64,000 nucleotides of DNA. Source: Cupriavidus pauculus (GTDB taxonomy: Bacteria > Pseudomonadota > Gammaproteobacteria > Burkholderiales > Burkholderiaceae). The stretch spans positions 1-64,000 of the forward strand of contig NZ_VZOW01000003.1 of the NCBI RefSeq assembly GCF_008801835.1. Direction: 5' to 3'. Position numbers and translations under genes: made by a program. The notes beneath the pieces were generated by a model. It did not search any database. It was given only the letters and a program-made list of their open reading frames with translations, and had not been told where the DNA came from. Positions 1-8,830 of this stretch are shown piece after piece; positions within the stretch are counted from its first letter, which is position 1, and each line of letters begins with the position of its first letter.

Positions 1-73
1 AACAGGACCGTGAAACGACTTTGCGCCGATGATAGTGCGGACTACCCGTGTGAAAGTAGGTCATCGCCAGGCT
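1..73 (+). rRNA. rrf: 5S ribosomal RNA, 3' part
   Basis: The window opens inside a 5S rRNA gene; roughly the first 40 bases lie outside. The visible part has the betaproteobacterial 5S pattern: ACCGTGAAACGACTTTGCGC, then GATGATAGTGCGG, then the closing strand GGTCATCGCCAGGCT that would pair with the missing 5' end. A strong terminator follows about 10 bases later, which fits the end of an rRNA operon. The exact 3' end (about 73) is judged from family pattern. Confidence 0.93.
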
Positions 74-82
74 CTTATCCCC

Positions 83-115
83 AAAACCCCCAAGCCCTAA
101 AAGCTTGGGGGTTTT
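83..115 (+). terminator. Rho-independent terminator of the rRNA operon
   Basis: A perfect 12-bp stem, AAAACCCCCAAG (83-94) with CTTGGGGGTTTT (104-115), encloses a 9-base loop. The last four stem bases are a T run and more T follows at 118-121. It lies directly behind 5S rRNA. The remaining stretch to 385 holds no gene I can support and no clear promoter. Confidence 0.9.
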
Positions 116-385
116 GCTTTTGAGCGAGCGGTTTACAGCGCCGCCATACATCGGCGGGTTGCTGCCTCTACCCGGCCCTCTCCTGAAATCTCGGTTGTTC
201 TCTGTTGTATTCAGGGTAGCCGAGCATTCCCGGCCAAATACGCATCTGATAATGTCCGCACTCAAGCGTGTCACTGAGGTGAGCGCGATGCATTCTGCAA
301 CAGCAAAGCTACGGCGCCGAAAGGCCTGACGCGCAGGATGTTGGGATTCGACGAACGGGTTGAGAAACAGGGTTCAGGGGGTTAA

Positions 386-1324
386 ATGGCCACGAAGTTT
401 CGGCCAGTAGTGGCATATGCATTGAGCGCGCTCGCGCTCGCCGGTTGCGCGAGTTCGCCGATGACAGCGACGGATCCATCGCAGATGGTTGCGGTCTCCG
501 ATGGGAATTGCGCGACGTTCGCGGCAAAAGCCGCTAAAACGCTTCAGACGTCCAACTTCACGCCGGACCCGCTGGAATTGGCCAATCGCCTGCAGCCATC
601 GGATTCGGATAACGATGTCGGCTCAGACAGCGCCGATGGCGCCGACACCGAGCCGAAAGTCCCACTGCTGCCGCTGCTCACCCAGCTGCCGCAATTTTCC
701 ACATCGCCCGAAGTCGCCCCGATCCCGATCGGCTGGCAACCGTGGACCATCAATCGCAACAAGACGCCGACACGCTATTCGCTGACGGAAGTCGATCAAC
801 GCAAGGTGTTGCACGCGCAGGCGGACGGTTCTGCTTCCGGGCTCTATGTTCCATTGATTCAGCGGGATCCAGGCTCGCTGAGCTGGATGTGGAAGACGCG
901 CGACGTCATCCGCGTAGCCGACAATGCGGTGAGCCATCGCGAGGATTCGCCGTTACGTATCTTTGTCGCATTCGACGGGGATCGCAGTTCTTTATCGCTA
1001 CGCGATCAACTGATGTACGAAATGGCGCGAATCACCACCGGGCGCGAGATGCCCTACGCAACGCTGATGTACATCTGGGGCGGCAAGCGCCCGGTTGGCA
1101 CCATCCTTAACAATCCTCATACCGATCGTGTCCGCATGATCGTGGTCGACTCGGGCACACGCCATACCAATGAATGGCGATGCCATGAGCGTGACCTGCG
1201 CGCCGACTACCGCAAGGCATTTGGCGCGGAACCGGGCAAGATCCTTGCGGTGGGATTGATGACGGATACCGACAATACTAAAAGCCGCGCCGAGGCTTGG
1301 TACGGCGACATCTTCCTAGATTGA
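386..1324 (+). CDS. DUF3047 family lipoprotein
   Basis: This 312-residue protein has a lipoprotein signal peptide: a short basic start, a hydrophobic run, and the lipobox LAGC with Cys21 as the lipidation site. It is therefore expected to be anchored in the envelope. Residues 22-110 are low-complexity and acidic, and the rest resembles the DUF3047 family (conserved stretches around VAFDGD, YIWGGK and the C-terminal DTDNTKSRAEAWYGDI). The biochemical function of that family is not known to me. The gene stands alone behind the rRNA operon terminator and faces a convergent DUF2891 gene. The start at 386 follows an AGGGGG ribosome site. Family assignment is from recalled motif pattern. Confidence 0.8.
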   Translation: MATKFRPVVAYALSALALAGCASSPMTATDPSQMVAVSDGNCATFAAKAAKTLQTSNFTPDPLELANRLQPSDSDNDVGSDSADGADTEPKVPLLPLLTQLPQFSTSPEVAPIPIGWQPWTINRNKTPTRYSLTEVDQRKVLHAQADGSASGLYVPLIQRDPGSLSWMWKTRDVIRVADNAVSHREDSPLRIFVAFDGDRSSLSLRDQLMYEMARITTGREMPYATLMYIWGGKRPVGTILNNPHTDRVRMIVVDSGTRHTNEWRCHERDLRADYRKAFGAEPGKILAVGLMTDTDNTKSRAEAWYGDIFLD

Positions 1325-1365
1325 GAGAATTTAGCGGGATTTGACGGGAATTGGAGCGGCCCGCG

Positions 1366-2397
1366 TCATCCACAACCCGCTCGCTCATCCTCGAGCGCCA
1401 GCAGCGCAAACGTCGCCAGCCAATGCGTGGCGACGTAATGACCATCGACGGCCTGCGGCAACGATGCTTCCAGATGATCGGACCATGCCCGTACCGCAAG
1501 CGCCTGCAGCTTGGGCGGTAACGATGGCGCAAGCAGCCTCCAGCACCAGGCGCGCGACAGGTTCAGGCCGTCGAGATGTGACATTTTCGGATCGGTCCGA
1601 TCGGCAACTTCCACTGGCGTGAGCCAGGTTCCCATCTCGGCCTGGGCAGGCGCAAACAGCTCCCACCACTCGGCAAACGCCTCCTCGCTGGAGATCAGAC
1701 GCATCAGCACCGCCTCCATCAGGCCGCCCGACAGGAATTCATCGCCGCCTGGTTCGTACCGCGCCGGGTAGCGTTGATCGTGTCCAAACCAGCGATGCGC
1801 GCGGCGTACGATTGCCTTGCGGAAGGCGGGATGATGCCCGATCTTCGCGTAAGACAACGCCATCACCAATGCAAAAGCGCTGTTGAAGTGCGTCCCGGTG
1901 CGAATAGGAAAGGTTGCCGTTTCGATGTAGTCGTGCAGCCGCTGCGCGAGATGATGGGCCAGCGGCGCGCAGGCGTCGGCCCAAGCCGCGGCCTCGCCAT
2001 CGCGTTCGGCCAGCGAAGACATTTCGGCCTGAAGGCGAAGCATCCAGGCCCAGCCATAAGGCCGCTCGAAGGTGCGCGACGACGCGCGCTCGAAGTAGGC
2101 AAGCTCCACTGCAATGGCGTCGGCCCGCAGCCGCGCGGTCAGCGTTTCCCGAATCCGCTTGGCGATAGACAGATGCGGGCGTAGCGCCAGCAGTCTGACC
2201 AGCAGCCAATGCATATGGACCGACGAGTGCCAATCGTAGCTGCCGTAAAAGACCGGATGCGCAACGGTGGGCGTGGACAGGTCCTCCTCGCTCACCATCA
2301 GATGGTCGACCTTGTACGGATACGGCCGCACGATATTCTCGAGCGCGACTTCCGCGAATCGGGTCGCGGTAGCATCGTCCAGTTGCGTGTGAGTCAT
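1366..2397 (-). CDS. DUF2891 family protein
   Basis: This 343-residue protein has no signal peptide or membrane segment, so it is probably cytoplasmic. It carries the pattern of the DUF2891 family: an N-terminal YGSYDWHSSVHMHWLLVR stretch, a central ERPYGWAWMLRL, then HFNSAFALVMALSYA, and a C-terminal SHLDGLNLSRAWCWR. The repeated helical character and conserved His/Trp/Asp residues suggest an alpha/alpha barrel. That would fit a glycan-acting enzyme, but this is inference and no activity is established. The gene lies 41 bp upstream, on the same strand, of the M20 amidohydrolase stop and may be co-transcribed with it. Confidence 0.78.
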   Translation of the reverse strand: MTHTQLDDATATRFAEVALENIVRPYPYKVDHLMVSEEDLSTPTVAHPVFYGSYDWHSSVHMHWLLVRLLALRPHLSIAKRIRETLTARLRADAIAVELAYFERASSRTFERPYGWAWMLRLQAEMSSLAERDGEAAAWADACAPLAHHLAQRLHDYIETATFPIRTGTHFNSAFALVMALSYAKIGHHPAFRKAIVRRAHRWFGHDQRYPARYEPGGDEFLSGGLMEAVLMRLISSEEAFAEWWELFAPAQAEMGTWLTPVEVADRTDPKMSHLDGLNLSRAWCWRLLAPSLPPKLQALAVRAWSDHLEASLPQAVDGHYVATHWLATFALLALEDERAGCG

Positions 2398-2438
2398 CGT
2401 GCGGCGTGGATTTCAGCGGAACAGATCGCGTCGCCGCA

Positions 2439-3632
2439 TCACGCAGGCGCCAGCCATTTCTCCACCAGCTTTACGAAGAACGTCGAGCCCACCGGCAGCA
2501 GTTCGTCGTTGAAATCGTAGCTGGGATTGTGAAGCATGCACGGTCCCATGCCGTGACCGGCCTCGCGGTGCGACCCCTCGCCGTTACCGATAAACAGATA
2601 GCAGCCGGGCTTTTCCTGCAGCATGAAGGAGAAATCTTCCGCGCCCATCGTCGGCTCGACATTCCCGTCGACATTCGATGCGCCAACCACCTCCGCGGCC
2701 ACATCGATTGCAAACTGCGCCTCGGCGCTGTTGTTGATCGTCGGCGGATAGTTGCGATGAAATTCGAAATCGATGGTGCAATCGAATGCCTGGGCCACGG
2801 CGCGCGCCACTTCTTCCATGCGACGCTCGATCAGATCCAGCACAGGCACGGTGAAGGTGCGCACCGTGCCGCCGAGCCACGCTTCATTCGGCACGATATT
2901 TGTCGCATCGCCCGCGTGGAACTGCGTGACGGAAATGACAGCAGTGTCGATCGGGCGCTTGTTGCGCGTGATGATGCCTTGCAATGCCGACACGATCTGC
3001 GCGCCGGTAAAGACAGGATCGCAACCGTTGTGCGGCATGGCCGCGTGCGCGCCCTTGCCCCGCACCACGATCTTGAATTCGTTGCTCGACGCCATCAGCG
3101 GGCCGGCCGTTGTGCCGAAGGCTCCCACCGGCATGCCGGGCCAGTTGTGCATGCCGAAGACGGCGTCGCACGGAAAGCGCTCGAACAATCCGTCCTTGAT
3201 CATCTCGCGCGCACCGCCGCCGCCTTCCTCGGCGGGCTGGAAAATCAGGTTCACGGTGCCGTCGAAGTTGCGGTGCTCGGCCAGATAGCGCGCGGCGCCG
3301 AGCAGCATGGCGGTATGTCCGTCATGACCGCAAGCATGCATCTTGCCGTCGTGCTGCGAACGATGGCCGAAGGTGTTGGCTTCCTGCAGCGGCAGCGCGT
3401 CCATATCGGCGCGCAGGCCGATGCTGCGCGATCCCTTGCCGTTGCGGATCACGCCGACGAGTCCCGTTGTGCCAAGCCCGCGATGGACTTCGATGCCCCA
3501 CGATTCGAGGCTTTTCGCCACAAGATCGGCGGTGCGCTGTTCCTGGAAGCAGAGTTCGGGATGGGCGTGGATATCGCGGCGAAGGGTTCGGATTTCGGCT
3601 TGCGCCTGCAGGATTTCGGGGATGAGCTTCAT
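2439..3632 (-). CDS. M20 family amidohydrolase (hippurate hydrolase-like)
   Basis: This is a metal-dependent amidase of the M20D/ArgE-DapE type that cleaves N-acyl amino acids or small peptides. Its 397 residues match the family length. Visible motifs are RRDIHAHPEL (about 19-27), ADMDALPLQE (75-84), the metal-binding CGHDGH (101-106), the catalytic PAEEGGGG (133-140), the dimerisation-domain GKGAHAAMPH, and TMGAEDFSF near the C-terminus with a further metal ligand. There is no signal peptide, so it is cytoplasmic. It is divergent from a dipeptide-type ABC importer starting at 4101, which could supply its substrate; that link is inference. The substrate cannot be told from sequence. Confidence 0.9.
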   Translation of the reverse strand: MKLIPEILQAQAEIRTLRRDIHAHPELCFQEQRTADLVAKSLESWGIEVHRGLGTTGLVGVIRNGKGSRSIGLRADMDALPLQEANTFGHRSQHDGKMHACGHDGHTAMLLGAARYLAEHRNFDGTVNLIFQPAEEGGGGAREMIKDGLFERFPCDAVFGMHNWPGMPVGAFGTTAGPLMASSNEFKIVVRGKGAHAAMPHNGCDPVFTGAQIVSALQGIITRNKRPIDTAVISVTQFHAGDATNIVPNEAWLGGTVRTFTVPVLDLIERRMEEVARAVAQAFDCTIDFEFHRNYPPTINNSAEAQFAIDVAAEVVGASNVDGNVEPTMGAEDFSFMLQEKPGCYLFIGNGEGSHREAGHGMGPCMLHNPSYDFNDELLPVGSTFFVKLVEKWLAPA

Positions 3633-4100
3633 GATGCCAGTCCGGGCAATTGGGGCATTGGAATATCGGGATCATACGACGGCTATCCATCGCGCGCCAA
3701 AACCCAGGCGTTGTCGATGGCGCGCGGCCAGGTCGGACGTGCACGGCCGCGCGCCGCCCCAGGCCGTTCGATGTCGCCACAATTCGCCGCAAGCCGCTCC
3801 AGCGCAGTCACCCTCCGCTACCCAGCCGCCACGCGCGACGCCCTTCCGCAGCTTGCCCTCGGGGGGCAATGTGTGTCGCGGCGCAGCATTGCGCGCCCTA
3901 TTCTGCGCGGGTGGGTTTCCCCGCATGGCGGCCGACTGGCAGTGCTGGAACAGTTCATGCTTGAAGTGCCCGGCCTGCCGCGCGCTACGCTGCCTTGCGG
4001 AACGCCGCACCAAAATGCGGCCGAATCCGTTATGGCACCGGCGATAAACGCGGTTGATCCTAAACGTCATTTCAAGCATTCCCACAGGGAGAATCGCGCG
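3633..4100. promoter_or_regulatory. Divergent intergenic region between amidohydrolase and ABC importer
   Basis: This 468-base stretch has no convincing gene. It must hold the promoters for the minus-strand amidohydrolase and the plus-strand importer operon, but I cannot assign clear -35/-10 pairs. A ribosome site AGGGAGA lies at 4086-4092, in front of the binding-protein start. An open frame runs through the stretch upstream of that start, but it lacks a signal peptide and family similarity before 4101. Confidence 0.5.
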
Positions 4101-5699
4101 ATGTCCCTTCGTCACTTCAAGAAGGTTGTCGGCAAGACGGTGGGCGCCGTCCTGCTGACCGGTGTCCTCGGCCTAGGTCTGGCTGTGCCGGCGCATGCGG
4201 CGGATCTGAAGATCGCCATGAGTTCGCCGCCGACCTCGATGGATCCGCACTTCTACAACCTGTTCTCGAACATCAATGTGTCCGAGCACGTGTTCGATAC
4301 GCTGATCAAGCTCGATCCGGACAGCCGTGTGATTCCTGGTCTGGCCGAATCGTGGAAGCTGGTGAACAACCTCACCTGGGAATTCAAGATCCGCAAGGGC
4401 GTGAAGTGGCATGACGGCACCGAACTGACCACCGAGGACATCGCGTGGTCGCTCGATCGTCCCGCCACGATCGTCAATAGTCCCGGCAAGTTCGATGTGT
4501 ATACGAAGGCGATCATCAACAAGAAGATCATCGACAAGTACACGATCCAGCTGACCACCAATCAGCCGTATCCGCTGATGCTGAACGACCTGACATCGGT
4601 CTTCATGGTGCAGAAGAAAGCCACGCAAGGACTGTCTTCGGACGATTTCGCGCAGGGCAAGGGCATGATCGGCACGGGTCCCTTCAAGTTCGTCAGCTAT
4701 GCGCGTGACGACCGGGTCGAGCTGGTCAGGAATCCCGACTACTGGGGGCCCAAGCCTGCGTGGGAGAAGGTGACGCTGCGCTTCATCCCGAATCCGGCCA
4801 CGCGCCTGGCCGCGTTGCTGTCCGGCGATGTGCAGGCCATCGAGAACGTCCCGACGCCGGATCTGCCGAAAGTGCGCAACGATCCCAAGCTGTCGTTCTT
4901 CTCGAAGATTTCCCATCGCGTGATCTATCTGTACTTCGACACCAAGCGCGACAAGTCGCCGTTTGTCACGACGAAGGACGGCCAGCCGATGGACAAGAAT
5001 CCGCTGAAGGATGCACGCGTGCGCATCGCCATCAGCACCGCCATCAATCGTCAGGGCATCAAGGATCGCCTGATGGAAGGCTTGTCCGAGCCGACCAACA
5101 ACCTCGTCCCGCCGACGATGTTTGGCCACAATCCCGCGCTCAAGACGCTCAAGTACGACCCGGAAGCGGCCAAGAAAATGCTGGCCGATGCGGGCTATCC
5201 GAACGGTTTCGGCCTGACGCTGCATACGCCGAACAACCGCTACGTCAACGACGAGAAGATTGCCCAGGCGATCGCGCAGAACCTCACCCGTATCGGTATC
5301 AATACGAAGGTGGAGGGTATGCCGATGGCCACGTATTCGTCGAAGGCAATCCGCCACGAATGGTCGTTCGGGCTGGTCGGATGGGGCGCGCAGACCGGTG
5401 AAGTCAGTTCGCCGCTGCGTGCGTTGCTGGCGTGCGAGGACTCGAAGAAGGGCTTTGGCACCACCAACTGGGGCGAGTACTGCAATCCGAAGATGGACGC
5501 GGTGCTGGAAAAGGCGCTGGCCACGGTCGATGACAACGAGCGCTCCAAACTGCTGCAGGAGGCCACCGCCATCGCCATCCTGGACGGCGGCATCATCCCG
5601 GTCCATCATCAGGTCACTACGTGGGCCACGCAGAAGGGCATCACCTATGTGCCGCGCACGGACGAGCGTACCTACGCGCACAACTTCAAGCCGCAGTAA
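4101..5699 (+). CDS. ABC transporter substrate-binding protein, family 5 (dipeptide/oligopeptide type)
   Basis: This is a periplasmic solute-binding protein (SBP_bac_5/DppA-OppA family) of 532 residues. It captures peptides, or related small solutes such as nickel chelates or glycosides, for the permease encoded downstream. It starts with a classical signal peptide (KK, a hydrophobic core, then AHA at residues 31-33 as the cleavage site). The family start signature SPPTSMDPHFYNL is followed by LAESW and the typical GTGPFKFV and NPDYWG motifs. The start was set at 4101 because the signal peptide begins there and AGGGAGA precedes it. It is the first gene of a five-gene operon, 197 bases ahead of the first permease gene. 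Substrate is not determinable here. Confidence 0.93.
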   Translation: MSLRHFKKVVGKTVGAVLLTGVLGLGLAVPAHAADLKIAMSSPPTSMDPHFYNLFSNINVSEHVFDTLIKLDPDSRVIPGLAESWKLVNNLTWEFKIRKGVKWHDGTELTTEDIAWSLDRPATIVNSPGKFDVYTKAIINKKIIDKYTIQLTTNQPYPLMLNDLTSVFMVQKKATQGLSSDDFAQGKGMIGTGPFKFVSYARDDRVELVRNPDYWGPKPAWEKVTLRFIPNPATRLAALLSGDVQAIENVPTPDLPKVRNDPKLSFFSKISHRVIYLYFDTKRDKSPFVTTKDGQPMDKNPLKDARVRIAISTAINRQGIKDRLMEGLSEPTNNLVPPTMFGHNPALKTLKYDPEAAKKMLADAGYPNGFGLTLHTPNNRYVNDEKIAQAIAQNLTRIGINTKVEGMPMATYSSKAIRHEWSFGLVGWGAQTGEVSSPLRALLACEDSKKGFGTTNWGEYCNPKMDAVLEKALATVDDNERSKLLQEATAIAILDGGIIPVHHQVTTWATQKGITYVPRTDERTYAHNFKPQ

Positions 5700-5896
5700 G
5701 CCAGCGGCAGTCAGCCGGCCCCGGGACGGGCTGGCCTTCAGGCAATGCGGCGCCGGGCGCGTCATGCGCCGGCTCCGGTATGATCGCGGCCCCGGCCCGG
5801 ACGGCGGGTCGGGGCGAATCTTCCGCGACGTGCGCGTGGGATCGCGAACACGCCGACCGCCTTCGCGGCGGTCAGCGAAAGGATAGCGTCTGAAAA

Positions 5897-6874
5897 ATGC
5901 TGGTCTTCATCATTCGGCGTCTGATGCAGAGCGTGGTTGTGCTGTTGGTCATGTCGCTGCTCGTGTTCCTCGGCGTCTTTGCCATCGGCAACCCGGTCGA
6001 CATCCTGATCAGCCCGCAGGCGGATCAGGAAGACATCAAGCGCACCATCGCGGCGCTCGGCCTGGACAAGCCGCTCTGGGAGCAGTACTGGATATTCCTG
6101 CAAAACGCCCTGCACGGTAACCTCGGCACGTCGTTCGCGCATGGCACGCCGGCGCTCAAGCTGATCTTCGAGCGCATGCCGGCGACGATGGAACTGGCCG
6201 TCTGCGCCATCTTGCTGGCCATCGTGCTGGGCATTCCGCTCGGGCTTTGGGCCGGCCTGCGGCCGAATGGCGTGGCGGGCAAGACCATCATGACCGTGTC
6301 GATCCTGGGGTTCTCGCTGCCCACGTTCTGGGTGGGACTGATGCTGATCATGGTGTTTGCCGTGCAGCTTGGCTGGCTGCCGTCAAACGGACGAGGCGAG
6401 ACCGTCAGCGTGCTGGGCGTGCCGCTGAGTTTTCTTACGGTCGACGGCATTCGCCACCTGATCCTGCCGGCCGTCACGTTGTCGCTGCTGAATATCGCGA
6501 TGGTGATTCGCCTGACGCGCGCGGGCGCGCAGGAGGCCATGCTGCAGGACTACGTGAAGTTTGCCCGCGCCAAGGGCCTGTCCAACGCGCGCATCGTGGG
6601 CGTGCACGTACTCAAGAACATCCTGATTCCGATCGTCACCGTTATCGCGCTGCAGTTCGGTTCGATCATCGCGTTTGCCATCGTCACGGAGTCGATCTTC
6701 GCGTGGCCTGGCATGGGCAAACTGATCATCGACTCGATCCAGTTGCTGGACCGGCCCGTGATCGTCGCCTACCTGATGGTGATCGTGACGCTGTTCATCC
6801 TGATCAACCTCGTGGTGGACATCATTTACAGCATGCTCGATCCGCGCGTGCGCATCGCCGACAACAAGGGCTGA
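5897..6874 (+). CDS. dppB: ABC transporter permease, DppB/OppB type
   Basis: This inner-membrane permease of 325 residues is one half of the channel of the peptide-type importer. It opens with MLVFIIRRLMQSV, typical of DppB, has about six hydrophobic segments, and carries the EAA coupling loop (EAMLQDYVKFARAKGL, residues about 214-229) that contacts the ATPases. A TESIFAWPGMG motif near residue 265 is also characteristic. The next permease starts 3 bases after its stop. The symbol is by family type; the actual substrate may differ from dipeptides. Confidence 0.92.
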   Translation: MLVFIIRRLMQSVVVLLVMSLLVFLGVFAIGNPVDILISPQADQEDIKRTIAALGLDKPLWEQYWIFLQNALHGNLGTSFAHGTPALKLIFERMPATMELAVCAILLAIVLGIPLGLWAGLRPNGVAGKTIMTVSILGFSLPTFWVGLMLIMVFAVQLGWLPSNGRGETVSVLGVPLSFLTVDGIRHLILPAVTLSLLNIAMVIRLTRAGAQEAMLQDYVKFARAKGLSNARIVGVHVLKNILIPIVTVIALQFGSIIAFAIVTESIFAWPGMGKLIIDSIQLLDRPVIVAYLMVIVTLFILINLVVDIIYSMLDPRVRIADNKG

Positions 6875-6877
6875 GCC

Positions 6878-7807
6878 ATGAGCACTTCCACCGCATCGCA
6901 GGAAGCCGCCGCGCCGGCCAAGACAGTCAAGGAACAGACGCCATTCCGGCGCTTCGTCCGGCAGTTCTTCGAAAGCAGGCTCGCCGTGCTTGGGCTGGTC
7001 GTGCTGGTGGCGATCCTGCTGATTGCCATCTTTGCGCCGCTGATTTCGCCGCAGAATCCGTACGATCTGTCGACCATCAGCACGCTGGAGAACTTCCGCA
7101 CACCGGGCGAGGTGGGCGACGATGGCGTGCGCTATCTGCTCGGCACCGACGAGCAGGGCCGCGACATGCTGTCGGCCGTCATGTATGGCCTGCGCATCAG
7201 CATCGGCGTGGGCGTGTTCAGTACCGTGGTGGCGCTGATTCTGGGCGCCACGCTCGGCCTGCTGGCCGGCTTCGTCGGCGGTCGCGTCGAAGCGTTCATC
7301 ATGCGCGTGGCCGATCTGCAGCTGTCGTTTCCGCCCATCCTGCTGGCGTTGATTCTGCTGGCATTCCTGCGCCCCGGCATCGGCAATATCGTCATTGCCC
7401 TCGTCGCCGTGCAGTGGGCCTACTACGCGCGCACCACGCGCAGCGCCGCGCTGGTGGAACGCCGCAAGGAATACATCGAGGCGGCCACCTGTCTTGGTCT
7501 GCCGCCGCAGCGCATCATGTTTCGCCATCTGCTGCCCAATTGCCTGCCGCCGCTGATCGTGATCGCCGCGCTGCAGGTGGCCTCGGCGATCACGCTCGAG
7601 GCGACGCTGTCGTTCCTCGGCCTGGGCGTGCCGGTGACGGAGCCGTCGCTGGGCATGCTGATCGCCAACGGCCAGCAGTACATGCTGTCCGGCCGGTACT
7701 GGATCAGCTTCTTTCCCGGGATCGCGCTGGTGGTCACCATCGTCGCGATGAATCTCGTGGCCGATCAGTTGCGCGATGTGCTGAACCCGCGCTTGCAGAC
7801 CCAGTAA
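6878..7807 (+). CDS. dppC: ABC transporter permease, DppC/OppC type
   Basis: This is the second inner-membrane permease of the importer, with 309 residues. It has a cytoplasmic N-terminal tail (about 40 residues), a first membrane segment with the OppC_N signature, the LGTDEQGRDMLS motif (near 86-97) and an EAA loop (EYIEAATCLGLPPQRIMFRH, about 196-215). SFLGLGVPVTEPSLG near residue 245 is a family hallmark. It follows the first permease by 3 bases and precedes the ATPase gene by 24, so it is part of one operon. Confidence 0.92.
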   Translation: MSTSTASQEAAAPAKTVKEQTPFRRFVRQFFESRLAVLGLVVLVAILLIAIFAPLISPQNPYDLSTISTLENFRTPGEVGDDGVRYLLGTDEQGRDMLSAVMYGLRISIGVGVFSTVVALILGATLGLLAGFVGGRVEAFIMRVADLQLSFPPILLALILLAFLRPGIGNIVIALVAVQWAYYARTTRSAALVERRKEYIEAATCLGLPPQRIMFRHLLPNCLPPLIVIAALQVASAITLEATLSFLGLGVPVTEPSLGMLIANGQQYMLSGRYWISFFPGIALVVTIVAMNLVADQLRDVLNPRLQTQ

Positions 7808-7831
7808 TCGCGGGCACGGAACGGAGCCAAT

Positions 7832-8830
7832 ATGACGCAGCCAACCCTGGTCGTCGAACATCTGAAGACGCAGTTCTTTACACGCGCTGGCGTGGCCAAG
7901 GCCGTGGACGACGTGTCGTTCACGGTGGGTCGCGGCGAGATCCTCGGTTTGGTCGGCGAATCGGGATCGGGCAAGTCGATGACCGGCTATTCGATCATGG
8001 GATTGATCGACGCACCGGGCAAGGTCGTGGATGGCCGTATCGCGCTGACCAGCCGCGACGGCGTGACGCGCGACCTGCGTGCGCTGACGCCTGCGCAACA
8101 GCGCGACGTGCGGGGCAATCGCGTGGCGATGATCTTCCAGGATCCGATGATGACGTTGAATCCGGTCCTGCGCATCGATACGCAAATGATGGAAGCAGTG
8201 CGCGCGCACGATAACGTCAGCAAGGCCGTCGCGCGCGAGCGCTCGCGCAATGCGCTGGCGCGCGTCGGGATTCCATCGCCGGACGAGCGGCTGCTGGCGT
8301 ATCCGCATCAGTTTTCCGGCGGCATGCGGCAGCGCGTGGCGATCGCCATCGCCTTGCTCAACAAGCCCGACCTGATCATCGCCGACGAACCGACCACCGC
8401 GCTCGACGTGACCATCCAGGGCCAGATTCTTTACGAGATGCAAACGCTATGCCGTGAATCGGGGACGTCGCTGATCTGGATCACGCACGACCTGTCGGTG
8501 GTGGCGGGCCTGGCCGACAAGGTTTGTGTGATGTATGCCGGCAAGATCGTGGAGTCGGGCGATGTGCGCCAGGTGCTCGAACATCCGCAGCATCCCTACA
8601 CGCACGGACTGATTGGTTCGGCGCCGTCGCGCAATCCGCGCGGCACGCCGCTGCGGCAGATTCCGGGCATGACGCCGTCGCTGCTGAACCTGCCCGGCGG
8701 CTGTTCGTTCCGTAATCGGTGTCCCTATGCGACGGACGTCTGCAAGACCGACCCGCCCCTGGAAATCTCCGCGGACGGTCGCCAGTTGCGCTGTTTCCAT
8801 CCAGTGCATGTCCAGCAGGAGGCAGCATGA
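7832..8830 (+). CDS. dppD: ABC transporter ATPase, DppD/OppD type
   Basis: This is the first of two nucleotide-binding subunits that power the importer, with 332 residues. It shows Walker A GESGSGKS (42-49), a Q-loop, the ABC signature FSGGMRQR, and Walker [13 protein letters not shown] followed by a switch histidine in WITHDL. The C-terminal oligopeptide/dipeptide ABC extension contains the cysteine cluster [14 protein letters not shown], which in relatives binds an iron-sulfur cluster. A ribosome site ACGGAG precedes the start. Its stop overlaps the next ATPase start (ATGA at 8827-8830), suggesting translational coupling and equal dosage. Confidence 0.93.
   Translation: MTQPTLVVEHLKTQFFTRAGVAKAVDDVSFTVGRGEILGLVGESGSGKSMTGYSIMGLIDAPGKVVDGRIALTSRDGVTRDLRALTPAQQRDVRGNRVAMIFQDPMMTLNPVLRIDTQMMEAVRAHDNVSKAVARERSRNALARVGIPSPDERLLAYPHQFSGGMRQRVAIAIALLNKPDLIIADEPTTALDVTIQGQILYEMQTLCRESGTSLIWITHDLSVVAGLADKVCVMYAGKIVESGDVRQVLEHPQHPYTHGLIGSAPSRNPRGTPLRQIPGMTPSLLNLPGGCSFRNRCPYATDVCKTDPPLEISADGRQLRCFHPVHVQQEAA

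Noticed and set aside
2406..4100. In-frame extension upstream of the binding-protein start
   Set aside because: It runs antisense through the amidohydrolase and lacks similarity; the signal peptide at 4101 marks the real start.
4173..5765. Long minus-strand open frame (530 codons) opposite the peptide-binding protein gene
   Set aside because: It is antisense to a well-identified gene, Arg/His/Gln/Asp-rich, with no family resemblance; typical of high-GC antisense frames.
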